Source: Blastocatellia bacterium (GTDB lineage Bacteria; Acidobacteriota; Blastocatellia; UBA7656). From it: DNA of 64,000 nucleotides. The notes below the pieces were generated by a model. The model had not been told where the DNA came from, did no database searches, and saw only the letters and a program-made list of their open reading frames with translations. The stretch covers positions 62,001 to 126,000 of the forward strand of contig DATENM010000081.1 in the NCBI GenBank assembly GCA_035275065.1, read 5' to 3'. The translations under genes and the position numbers were made by a program. How positions within the stretch are numbered: position 1 is the first letter of the stretch; every line of letters begins with the position of its first letter. Below are positions 56,659 through 64,000 of the stretch, in pieces.

Positions 56659-59600
56659 TTAGCGCAGGGTTACCGGCGGCGCGGCGGCTCCGCAAACACA
56701 GGTGTCATTGCGGATGTCGCGATCACTGATTACGCAGATGGTCTTGCCTGCCGGCACTTGCAGCGACGCAGTGCCGTTGGGCGGCGAACCACCGGCGTTG
56801 AGGTTGATCTGCACGCGCCGGTCTGCGGGAACATGCGACAGCGAGTAGGTGTTGCCGGCGCGCGTCACCTTGGCGCGACCCGTGAAGATCGTGCCGTGAC
56901 AGCACCAGCGGTATTCACCCGTGATCGTGTTGAACAGCACCGTGTTGTTGCAGCCCTCGAAGTCATCCTGCAACCTGCCGTCGAAGACCGAGACGGTAAA
57001 GCTGCACGTCGCGGTGTTGCCCGATGTATCAGTCGCCGTGCAGGTGACCGTGGTTGTCCCAATCGGGAACATCGAGCCCGAAGGCGGCGTGCAAGCGGTG
57101 GTCACGCCGGGGCAGTTGTCCGACGCCACCGGCGGCGGGTAAGTAGCCGTCGCGCCGCTTCCAGGTGCCGGGGAGACGACAGTGACGTTGGCCGGACAGG
57201 TGATCGAAGGCGGCTGCGTGTCGTTGACCGTGACGGTAAACGTGCAGCCTGGGCCAGCCGTCGTCGTGCAGGTGACGGTGGTGGTCCCCTTCTGGAAGGT
57301 TGAGCCCGAGGTCGGCGTACAGGCGGCCACGCCGCAGGTGCCAGTGGTCGTGGGATCGGCGTAGGTGACGACGGCACTGCACTGGTTCGGGTCGGTCGAT
57401 TGGGTCTTGTTCGGCGGACACGTGATCGTGCAAGGCTGACACGGGCCGTTGCCGGCGGTGTCGCAGATCAAGCCGTCAACACTGACGCTGTAGCCGCTGC
57501 AATCGCCGGTCGACATCGTTTGCACGACGACGACCAGTACAGTATTGGCCGGCACGTTGACCTTGAACGAATTGGTCGGCTGCGGGCTGCCGCCCGGATC
57601 GCCGAGATAATTCGTGCAGAAGTTGGCCGGGTTGTAGCTCGTCAGGTAAGCCACGGCCATGATCTGGTTGACCGCCGCCGTCCCGCAACTCGTAGTTGTC
57701 GTGATCGTCACGCAGGCCGCCGTCGGGCCATTGGTGAAGTTGTAGACATCGTAGAAATGCGGGTTCGTATCGCCGGCAAGGGCTCCAGGACAGGTCTTGG
57801 TAGTGCCACAAGCGGAGACGACCGAATCGCGGCCCATGCGTCCGGTCTGTGTCGTATCGCCGGCAACCAGGCTTCCTGAGACGGTCTGCGTCGTGCAACC
57901 GCAGGTCGGCAGCGAGAAGTTCATCGTGCTTGATCCGCCCGTGAAGGTGACCGTCAGCGTGAAGTTGATCGTCGTGCCGCAGACGAAAGCATTCGACGTG
58001 CTTACAGAGAATGGCACGCTGTTGGTCGAGGTGGCGCCCTCGGCCGTCGCCGGGTACGGCGAATTCGGCTGGGTGATGGTCACGCCCGCCGTCGAACTGG
58101 AGAGTGTCGCCGTGATGTTCGCGCCGGTGATGCAGCCATCATTCAGGATGGTCACGTTGAGGTTGTTACACTCACTCTTCTCGATGACGCCATCGCCGTC
58201 GCCGCCGGAGATCGCCGCTGACGAGTAGAGGAACTTCGCAACGCCGGTCAGACAGCCGTTCTGCGTCGTCGTCGCGCCATCGGTGATGGTGACCATGAAC
58301 GGGCCGGTCGTCATGCAACTGTGTGGCGCCGAGGTGATCGTCACCGAGTAGGTGCCGGGGGCGAGTTTCAGCGAATAGGTGCCGTTGGCCACCGTCGTCG
58401 CCGAGAAGCCGTCGGAAGGCCCGCCCGTCGCCGTCACCGTGGCGTACTGCACCGGCAGGCCGGTATCGCAGAAGGTCACCGTGCCGGCGAGCGTGCCCTG
58501 CGCGGGCGCCTGGCACGAGGCGAATCGCACCTTGCCGATGCGCGTCCGCCAGTTAAAGGTCGTAGCCGTCGTGGTGTAGTACTCGTTCGTGTACCAGAAA
58601 CTGCAATCGTCCGATGGATCGAGCGCCATGGCGCTGTAATCGCCCCAGCGGTTGTTGGTGCCGCGCTGCACGCCGGCGCCGGTATACATCGCGCCTTCGC
58701 CCTGGAACAAACCGTTGGGCGGATCATTGAAAGCGCGCGCCGCGTAGTACAGCGAAGGGGTATGGCCGGCGGTCACGCCCGACCGCGTGTAGCCGACCAT
58801 CAGGTTGCCCTGATTGTCCATTGCGGCGCTGGCCATCCAGCGGTTGTCGCCGCTCGCGCCGTTGCCCGCGTCGGGCGAGAAGGTCGCCTGCTCGTTGACG
58901 CTGTAGAGGCCGCCCGGCGACGTCTTGCGCAGCTCGAAGTAGCGGAAGGCCGCCTGATAGTTAGCGGCGCTGCTCGGCGCCACCCCGCTGGCATTGACCG
59001 TGAAGTTACCGACCAGCGATTCCGTGCCGTTGCGGTTGATATACTGGAGCCGGTTCATCAAGCGCGTCGAGACCGAGTCGAGCCGGTCGGTCGAGTTATT
59101 GCCCGCCGGCGGCGGCTGCTCGACGTCGCCGCGCCCGCTGGGGTTGCGACCGTCGAAAGCGGCCAGCGCCAGTGGCGTCGGGTAGGTGCTCTCGGTGCGC
59201 TCGGTAAACGTCGACAGCGCCGGCGTCGTGAAGTCCGCATGGAAATCGAAGAGCCGCAAACCGTCCGCCGGGTCGCCGAGATCGTTGTCTGTGAAATAAG
59301 CGAAGACTTCGGGGGTGCCCGCCGCCGGCGGCAGAATGCCATCCTGGTCTGCCGGCAGCATGCCGAAAATGAATTCCGGGTGCGTCGCCAGATTGAGGTT
59401 GAAATAAATCAAGCTGGCGGTCGGGTCGCCGTTGAGCATCTTCTTGCGGTCGAAGGCAAACGCCCCTGTCCCATCATTGGGGCCGCCCATGAGGAACTGG
59501 TTGGAGGTCATGTAGTAGCCGTCCGGCCAGACGCCGAAGTGCGGGTAATCGGGGAACTCGTTGCCCGGCAGCACGAAGTCGTATAGATACCAGGAGCCGG

Positions 59601-60342
59601 TCGGGTCGCCATTCTTCGAGACGGCGATGGCTTCGTGATACGGCGGCATCGTGCCGGTTCCGGTGAAGACGAACTGGCTGATCATCCAGCGGTCGGCCAT
59701 GCGGTCGTACAGGACGATGGGATCGCCCGGATTCAGCACCGTCACAATCCCGCTGAGTGACGCAAACAGGGTGTTCAGCTTAAAGTAAGGCACGAGCAGC
59801 GTGCCGCTCTTATTAAAAATGCCAACCGTTGTATTGTTGGTCATCTGGATATAGTGGTTCGGGCCGACATCACCGACCGTATCGGGCGGCGCGCCCGAAT
59901 TGCCATCCGTGAAGGCGATGCCGTCAAAGTCCAGCGATGGCGTCGGCAGCGCCGATGGCGTTCTTATATTCGAACGGGTTTGCAGCGCGCCATCGAAGGA
60001 AGCCTTGCTGTTCCCCCATGAGCGCACTTCCTCGCTGTTCTTCTCGTTGATCTCTTGCGGCTCGACCTCTGGCGCGCCGGGCTTGGCGCTAATGATCGAG
60101 CGGTTCGCGGTGGCAAGCGAGCGGACCGGCTTGCTCACGGCGAAGTCGACCGCCTGGGAGTATTGCGGCGTAAGCACGGCTTTTTGCCCAGGACGGCCAG
60201 GCTTAACCGCGGCTGTTTTGGCGCGCGGCGCGCCGCCAGTGGGCGACGACCTTTGACCGTCCCGTTGCGCTTGACTGGGCCAAAGCCAGGCGCCGGCCAC
60301 GAAGAGGAGAATCGTACAGATGCCTGCCAACCTGAATTTCAT
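56659..60342 (-). CDS. Secreted protein with CarboxypepD_reg-like and HYR domains
   Basis: 1227 residues; ATG at 60342 after CGGAGGATTCT. Signal peptide about 1-25 (CTILLFVAGAWLWPSQAQ). Residues about 110-600 form a beta-rich, propeller-like region with DTVGDVGPNHYIQMTNN, DRWMISQFVF, DYPHFGVWPDGYYMTSN and RWGDYSAMALDPSDDCSFWY. A carboxypeptidase-regulatory-like domain follows near 615 (GTLAGTVTFCDTGLPVQYATV). Two HYR domains lie at about 969-1119 (ITCPPNKTQSTDPNQC and ITCPANVTVVSP), then a C-terminal domain of about 95 residues with Cys pairs. HYR domains resemble those of the giant genes, but the N-terminus is unrelated. Surface or secreted role inferred; no enzymatic motif recognised. Confidence 0.9.
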   Translation of the reverse strand: MKFRLAGICTILLFVAGAWLWPSQAQRDGQRSSPTGGAPRAKTAAVKPGRPGQKAVLTPQYSQAVDFAVSKPVRSLATANRSIISAKPGAPEVEPQEINEKNSEEVRSWGNSKASFDGALQTRSNIRTPSALPTPSLDFDGIAFTDGNSGAPPDTVGDVGPNHYIQMTNNTTVGIFNKSGTLLVPYFKLNTLFASLSGIVTVLNPGDPIVLYDRMADRWMISQFVFTGTGTMPPYHEAIAVSKNGDPTGSWYLYDFVLPGNEFPDYPHFGVWPDGYYMTSNQFLMGGPNDGTGAFAFDRKKMLNGDPTASLIYFNLNLATHPEFIFGMLPADQDGILPPAAGTPEVFAYFTDNDLGDPADGLRLFDFHADFTTPALSTFTERTESTYPTPLALAAFDGRNPSGRGDVEQPPPAGNNSTDRLDSVSTRLMNRLQYINRNGTESLVGNFTVNASGVAPSSAANYQAAFRYFELRKTSPGGLYSVNEQATFSPDAGNGASGDNRWMASAAMDNQGNLMVGYTRSGVTAGHTPSLYYAARAFNDPPNGLFQGEGAMYTGAGVQRGTNNRWGDYSAMALDPSDDCSFWYTNEYYTTTATTFNWRTRIGKVRFASCQAPAQGTLAGTVTFCDTGLPVQYATVTATGGPSDGFSATTVANGTYSLKLAPGTYSVTITSAPHSCMTTGPFMVTITDGATTTQNGCLTGVAKFLYSSAAISGGDGDGVIEKSECNNLNVTILNDGCITGANITATLSSSTAGVTITQPNSPYPATAEGATSTNSVPFSVSTSNAFVCGTTINFTLTVTFTGGSSTMNFSLPTCGCTTQTVSGSLVAGDTTQTGRMGRDSVVSACGTTKTCPGALAGDTNPHFYDVYNFTNGPTAACVTITTTTSCGTAAVNQIMAVAYLTSYNPANFCTNYLGDPGGSPQPTNSFKVNVPANTVLVVVVQTMSTGDCSGYSVSVDGLICDTAGNGPCQPCTITCPPNKTQSTDPNQCSAVVTYADPTTTGTCGVAACTPTSGSTFQKGTTTVTCTTTAGPGCTFTVTVNDTQPPSITCPANVTVVSPAPGSGATATYPPPVASDNCPGVTTACTPPSGSMFPIGTTTVTCTATDTSGNTATCSFTVSVFDGRLQDDFEGCNNTVLFNTITGEYRWCCHGTIFTGRAKVTRAGNTYSLSHVPADRRVQINLNAGGSPPNGTASLQVPAGKTICVISDRDIRNDTCVCGAAAPPVTLR

Positions 60343-60598
60343 AGAATCCTCCGGGAAAGTGTTTTGCTGAAAGACATTGAAAGCGGACAAACAATAAAGC
60401 TGTACCGCACCTTTTCGGTTACATCAGAAACCTTCGAGCGATTCGACTGCGATATTGATTGCCGTAAGGAATTGCGAGATAAAGCTTCGGGCCAAGTGTG
60501 CTGCTACCTGTCGGGCGCTATCCTACTGCTTAGTCAACAGCGAAGTCAAGCCGAGGCCAGAGGAATTCTCATCGCGGGCCAGTGAGTTGCCACGAGAA

Positions 60599-60627
60599 TT
60601 GAAGGCCGCGCAACCGCGTGGTAAAAT
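60599..60627 (+). promoter_or_regulatory. Sigma70-type promoter of the aminotransferase gene
   Basis: TTGAAG (60599-60604), 17-bp spacer, TAAAAT (60622-60627), giving a leader of about 165 nt. Confidence 0.65.
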
Positions 60628-60657
60628 TGAACATAAGTTGGGAGGGAGATTCCCTAG

Positions 60658-60717
60658 ATGATTAGAGAGTTGAAACACACGCCGCGCATCGTCCGCCGCA
60701 ACCTCTTCGGCGACTAA
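60658..60717 (+). CDS. Possible 19-residue leader peptide
   Basis: ATG at 60658 follows a purine-rich GGGAGGGAG by 9 bp, and the frame ends in TAA at 60715-60717. The product would be basic (MIRELKHTPRIVRRNLFGD). It lies between the promoter and a small hairpin ahead of the aminotransferase, the place of a leader peptide, but it has no run of a single amino acid as in classical attenuators. Could be chance. Confidence 0.25.
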   Translation: MIRELKHTPRIVRRNLFGD

Positions 60718-60798
60718 TTCCCTGCCCTTTGAGCCTTGCTCTGAGCCGCGGGATTTTCGATCCCGTCCAACATTCAAGCAAACTGACGAGGAGGCTTT

Positions 60799-62145
60799 AT
60801 GCAGACTATGCCGAAGAAACACCTGCCGGAGATTAAGACGGCGCTGCCTGGCCCGCGGGCACAACAGATGCTCGAACGGGACGCGCGCTACATTTCGCCG
60901 AGCTACACGCGCAGCTATCCGCTGGTCGTCCAGCGCGGTTACGGGGCGATGATTGAAGACGTTGACGGCAACCTCTTTTTGGACTTTAACGCCGGCGTCG
61001 CTGTCGCCGCGCTCGGCCACGCGCACCCGGCGATCAGCGAAGTCATCTACAAACAGGCGCAGGAGTTCACGCACATCTCCGGCACCGATTACTACTACCC
61101 GCACCAGACGGCGCTCGCCGAAAAACTGGTCGCCATCACGCCGGGTGAGTTCGCCAAGAAGGTTCACTACGGCAACAGCGGCGCTGAAGCGATGGAGGCG
61201 GCGCTCAAGGCGGCGGTCTATGCGACGGGCCGGCAGAAGTTCATCGCCTTTCGCGGCGCATTCCACGGGCGCACCTTCGGGACGCTGTCGCTGACTGCGT
61301 CGAAGGCGGCACAGCGCCGCGGCTTCGGCCCGCAGGCGCTCGACGTGACGCACATTCCTTATGCCAACCCGATCCGCTTCCCGCTTGAGCGCCGCGCCGG
61401 TGAAAGCGTTGGCCGCCGGGTGGCGCGCTACCTTGAACAGACGATCTTCAAAACGACGGTGCCGCCCGAAGACTGCGCCGCCATCATCGTCGAGCCGATT
61501 CAAGGCGAAGGCGGCTACGTCGTGCCGGATGCTGATTTCTTCCCAGAGCTGCGCCGTATTTGTGACCAGCACGGCATCCCGCTCGTCGTTGACGAAGTCC
61601 AATCGGGCGTCGGGCGCACCGGCAAGATGTGGGCGATTGAGCATACCGAAGTCGTGCCTGACATGATCTGCATGGCGAAAGCCATCGGCGGCGGTCTGCC
61701 GCTCGGCGTGCTGGTGGCGCGCGCCGATTTGATGAGCTGGCACGTCGGCGCGCACGCTTCGACCTTCGGCGGTAATCCTGTGGCGATAGTCGCGGCGCTC
61801 AAGACCATTGAGCTGCTTGAAGGCGGCGTGATGCGGAACGCCGCGGATGTCGGCGCGCACTTGATGGAGCGCCTGCGCGAGCTTCAGCAAAAGCATAAAG
61901 TGATTACCGACGTGCGCGGGCGCGGGCTGATGATCGGCATCGAGATTGCCCGCGACGCCGAAAGCCTGGAGCCGTGGACGGCGCTGCGCGATCAGGTCGT
62001 CCTCGAATGCTTCAATCGCGGGGTCGTCGTGCAGGGCGCCGGCGAATCAGCTATCCGCTTCTCGCCGCCGCTGATCATTGACCTTGAGCAGGCCGACTTC
62101 GCCGTCCAGGTGCTGGACGAAGCCATCGAAGCGGCGATGAAGTAG
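60799..62145 (+). CDS. Class III PLP-dependent aminotransferase (acetylornithine/GABA aminotransferase family)
   Basis: 448 residues; GAGGAGGCTTT before ATG. Fold-type I class III features: HYGNSGAEAMEAALKAA (PLP phosphate), FRGAFHGRTFGTLSLT, VDEVQSGVGRTGKMWA, and the Schiff-base Lys294 in MAKAIGGGLPLG. Substrate choice cannot be read from sequence; the family includes ornithine, 4-aminobutyrate and acetylornithine enzymes. It stands alone with its own promoter and terminator; no arg or gab genes are near. Confidence 0.9.
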   Translation: MQTMPKKHLPEIKTALPGPRAQQMLERDARYISPSYTRSYPLVVQRGYGAMIEDVDGNLFLDFNAGVAVAALGHAHPAISEVIYKQAQEFTHISGTDYYYPHQTALAEKLVAITPGEFAKKVHYGNSGAEAMEAALKAAVYATGRQKFIAFRGAFHGRTFGTLSLTASKAAQRRGFGPQALDVTHIPYANPIRFPLERRAGESVGRRVARYLEQTIFKTTVPPEDCAAIIVEPIQGEGGYVVPDADFFPELRRICDQHGIPLVVDEVQSGVGRTGKMWAIEHTEVVPDMICMAKAIGGGLPLGVLVARADLMSWHVGAHASTFGGNPVAIVAALKTIELLEGGVMRNAADVGAHLMERLRELQQKHKVITDVRGRGLMIGIEIARDAESLEPWTALRDQVVLECFNRGVVVQGAGESAIRFSPPLIIDLEQADFAVQVLDEAIEAAMK

Positions 62146-62165
62146 TCGCAACTACAAATACAAAA

Positions 62166-62196
62166 GCGGGAGGCAGCCTGGAAAGCCGCCTCCCGC
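62166..62196. terminator. Bidirectional hairpin terminator
   Basis: Stem GCGGGAGGC (62166-62174) pairs with GCCTCCCGC (62188-62196) between two convergent genes. The minus-strand exit reads TTTTGTATTTG, a good T-tract for the phosphodiesterase gene; the plus side lacks one. Confidence 0.75.
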
Positions 62197-62213
62197 GCCT
62201 GCCAATCAACCTG

Positions 62214-62993
62214 TCAGCCGTTCACTTGAAAGCGCTCGATCTGCGTCGCTTTGCCATTGCGCTCGTCAATCTCGACGACGACGCCGCAAACCTTCGCGCC
62301 CTCGGTCGCCGTCTCGAACCGCGTCGGCATGCCGCGCAAGAAGCGCCCGATGATCAAATCGCTCTGAACGCCGATGACGCTATCATACGGCCCGCTCATG
62401 CCGAGGTCTGTGATGTAAGCGGTGCCGCCTTTTAAGACTTGCTCGTCGGCGGTCTGCACATGCGTGTGTGTGCCGACGACCGCCGAGACGCGACCATCGA
62501 GATAACGGCCAAGCGCCTGCTTCTCTGAAGTGGCTTCGGCGTGATGGTCAACCAGGATGATGCGGGCGCGGCTGCTGACTTCGCCGATCAAACGGTCGGC
62601 GGTGCGGAAGGGGCAATCGCTTGGCGCCATGAAGACGCGGCCTTGCAGATTGATCACCGCCACAGGCGTGCCCGATTGTGTCGAGCCAACCCAGGCGCCG
62701 CGCCCCGGCGTTTCGGGCGCATAGTTGGCCGGGCGCAGCAGGCGCGGCTGGTTTTCGATGTAGGCGATCACTTCGCGCTTGTCGTAGATGTGATTGCCTG
62801 AGGTCATCACGTCAACGCCGGCGCTCAGGATTTCATCGCCGATCTTGGGAACGAGGCCAGCGCCTTCGGCAGCGTTCTCAACATTGGCGACAACGAACTC
62901 GGCTTCGTGCTGCACCTTCAACTGCTTCAAGTTGGCGAGCAAAGCGCGGCGACCGGGCTTGCCGACAACGTCGCCGATGAGAATGACTTTCAT
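62214..62993 (-). CDS. YmdB-like metallophosphoesterase (TIGR00282)
   Basis: 259 residues; ACGGAGGTTAG before ATG. All metal ligands of the family are visible: Asp8 (IGDVVG), Glu39-Asn40 (VENAA), Asn67-His68 (SGNHIYD), His150 (VDHHAEAT), and His176/His178 (GTHTHVQ). YmdB-type enzymes are dinuclear phosphodiesterases acting on 2',3'-cAMP in vitro, with global effects on gene expression in Bacillus. Length and motifs are canonical, so activity is expected. Confidence 0.93.
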   Translation of the reverse strand: MKVILIGDVVGKPGRRALLANLKQLKVQHEAEFVVANVENAAEGAGLVPKIGDEILSAGVDVMTSGNHIYDKREVIAYIENQPRLLRPANYAPETPGRGAWVGSTQSGTPVAVINLQGRVFMAPSDCPFRTADRLIGEVSSRARIILVDHHAEATSEKQALGRYLDGRVSAVVGTHTHVQTADEQVLKGGTAYITDLGMSGPYDSVIGVQSDLIIGRFLRGMPTRFETATEGAKVCGVVVEIDERNGKATQIERFQVNG

Positions 62994-63036
62994 CTAACCT
63001 CCGTTTCTATGATTCAATTAAACCACAGATAGAATC

Positions 63037-63150
63037 AAATGATGAATGACGAATGATGAATGATGAATTGCCGACTGGGGCCAGATTGTTTAGATAATCC
63101 CCTGCCGTTTCCTCTTTTATACAGCATTCATCACTCATCATTCATCATTT
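63037..63150. repeat. Heptad-armed palindrome between divergent genes
   Basis: Left arm 63037-63062 and right arm 63125-63150 match at 24 of 26 bases; both are strings of GATGAAT-type heptads with single-base variants. The loop is 62 bp. Unlike the other palindromes it lies between divergent starts, so it is more likely regulatory or a mobile remnant than a terminator. Confidence 0.75.
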
Positions 63151-63237
63151 CCCCTGGTCGCGAGCTGATGCTATAATGCCCGACCGGGACGGCCTCACGC
63201 ACGTTGCCCTCGATTTCAAACGAAAAGAGACGCGGTT

Positions 63238-63933
63238 ATGAAACGGGTATTTGTACTGTTTATTACGATTGCTCTGCTGGCGGCGCTGACCGTCCCCGAG
63301 GCACTGGCGAAGCGTTCGCGAGGCGGGCGCGGCTCGTCACGCGCTCACGCGGCGCGCGGCAAGTCGGGCCGCCGCGAGGCGCGCAGCCGATCTTCGCGTG
63401 GCCGCGCTGAACGACGCGGGCGCAACGAGCGGGCCGACCGACGCGGGCGCGGCGAGCGTGCAGGGCGGCGCGGCAAACTGTCGCGGCGCGAACGGCGCGA
63501 GCTGGCACGCAGCGAGCGCAGCGAACGCGGCGGGCGGGTGCGCGAGCGCATCGTCGTGCGCGGTCGCCACGGTCGCCGCGTCGTGCGCTACCGCTATGTG
63601 CGCCGCCGTTCCGAGCCTGAAGTCGCGCCGGTTGCCGCCACGCCGCACACCTCTGGCAGCGGCATTCCGACCGAGCGCGTGTTAGAGATTCAGAACGCGC
63701 TAATCAAGGCCGGTTACCTTACGGGCCCGGCCTCCGGTCAATATGACGACGCCACGGTTCAGGCGATGAAAGGATTTCAAGCCGCTAACGGCTTTCCCAT
63801 GACCGGCGCACCATCTGCACCGGCGCTCAAGAAGCTCGGCGTTTCCAAGCGCAGCAACGACGGCTTTGCGATGCCCGTCAATAGCGTCAGCGAGGGTGAG
63901 CGCAAGGCGCGTCCGCCACAGACGCCGGAATAA
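63238..63933 (+). CDS. Exported Arg-rich protein with peptidoglycan-binding domain
   Basis: 231 residues. Signal peptide about 1-24 (FVLFITIALLAALTVPEALA). Residues about 25-130 are extremely arginine-rich with repeated RRGR and ERR elements and would be very basic and disordered. A PG_binding_1 domain follows (about 148-205): VLEIQNALIKAGYLTGPASG-YDDATVQAMKGFQAANGFPMTG. The basic part could bind wall teichoic-like polymers, lipopolysaccharide phosphate or nucleic acid; this is a guess. Only the PG-binding fold is secure. No further gene is seen from its stop to the window end. Confidence 0.85.
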   Translation: MKRVFVLFITIALLAALTVPEALAKRSRGGRGSSRAHAARGKSGRREARSRSSRGRAERRGRNERADRRGRGERAGRRGKLSRRERRELARSERSERGGRVRERIVVRGRHGRRVVRYRYVRRRSEPEVAPVAATPHTSGSGIPTERVLEIQNALIKAGYLTGPASGQYDDATVQAMKGFQAANGFPMTGAPSAPALKKLGVSKRSNDGFAMPVNSVSEGERKARPPQTPE

Positions 63934-64000
63934 AGATCAAGCCGCAAGGCTCGCCGTCAACTGTCGAGTTAAGCGCCCGTCGCGAATCACAGTTTTATCA

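Larger units (their letters stand above)
60343..60798. other. Divergent intergenic region, HYR gene / aminotransferase
   Basis: It contains the aminotransferase promoter (60599-60627), a possible 19-codon reading frame (60658-60717) and a small hairpin (CGGGAT / ATCCCG, 60749-60765) before the aminotransferase ribosome site. The leftward promoter for the HYR gene was not identified. Confidence 0.5.

Noticed and set aside
60523..61896. 457-codon minus-strand open frame
   Set aside because: Antisense of the aminotransferase gene, which has all family motifs and a ribosome site.

Overview
The window reads as chromosomal DNA of a GC-rich Gram-negative bacterium. An outer membrane is implied by a TolC-type channel with an RND pump, and rod shape by MreBCD/PBP2/RodA. 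Several features fit Acidobacteriota, probably a Blastocatellia-like lineage: giant HYR-domain exoproteins, a Ser/Thr kinase fused to a TolB-type propeller, M61 and S41-like peptidases, and a radical-SAM/RNase G pair. This placement is inferred from gene content only. No rRNA, tRNA, CRISPR array, insertion sequence or integrase was seen.

Layout. (1) 1-16.2 kb: two paralogous giant secreted genes on the minus strand, the first running off the left edge. Both carry an N-terminal signal, a DUF11/cadherin-like segment, a right-handed beta-helix, a degenerate metallopeptidase-like segment and HYR domains. They share a promoter sequence and an identical ribosome-binding leader. (2) 16.6-22.3 kb: three phage-tail-collar (MdpB-like) genes, two DUF6916-type genes and two GNAT acetyltransferases, split around an S41-like peptidase gene; no other phage genes are present. 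(3) 22.4-29.3 kb: a TetR-adaptor-RND-TolC efflux operon with a clear promoter and operator. (4) 29.3-42.7 kb: DnaC/DnaI-like ATPase, ruvA, kinase-propeller, BON protein, papain-family peptidase, alpha/beta hydrolase, ArnT-like glycosyltransferase, Gfo/Idh/MocA oxidoreductase, M61 peptidase and aquaporin. (5) 42.8-56.1 kb, all minus: GGDEF protein, mreB, mreC, mreD, PBP2, rodA, a TIGR03960-type radical SAM protein and RNase E/G, that is, the cell-elongation machinery followed by RNA-processing genes. (6) 56.6-64 kb: a third HYR exoprotein, a class III aminotransferase, a YmdB-like phosphodiesterase and an arginine-rich exported peptidoglycan-binding protein.

Two themes stand out. One is the collar/DUF6916/GNAT gene set beside giant surface proteins, which looks like an uncharacterised cell-surface system. 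The other is a set of intergenic palindromes, several with arms built of 7-bp repeats whose heptamer differs from element to element. They sit exactly at gene ends, and an unrelated perfect palindrome lies in frame inside a glycosyltransferase gene.
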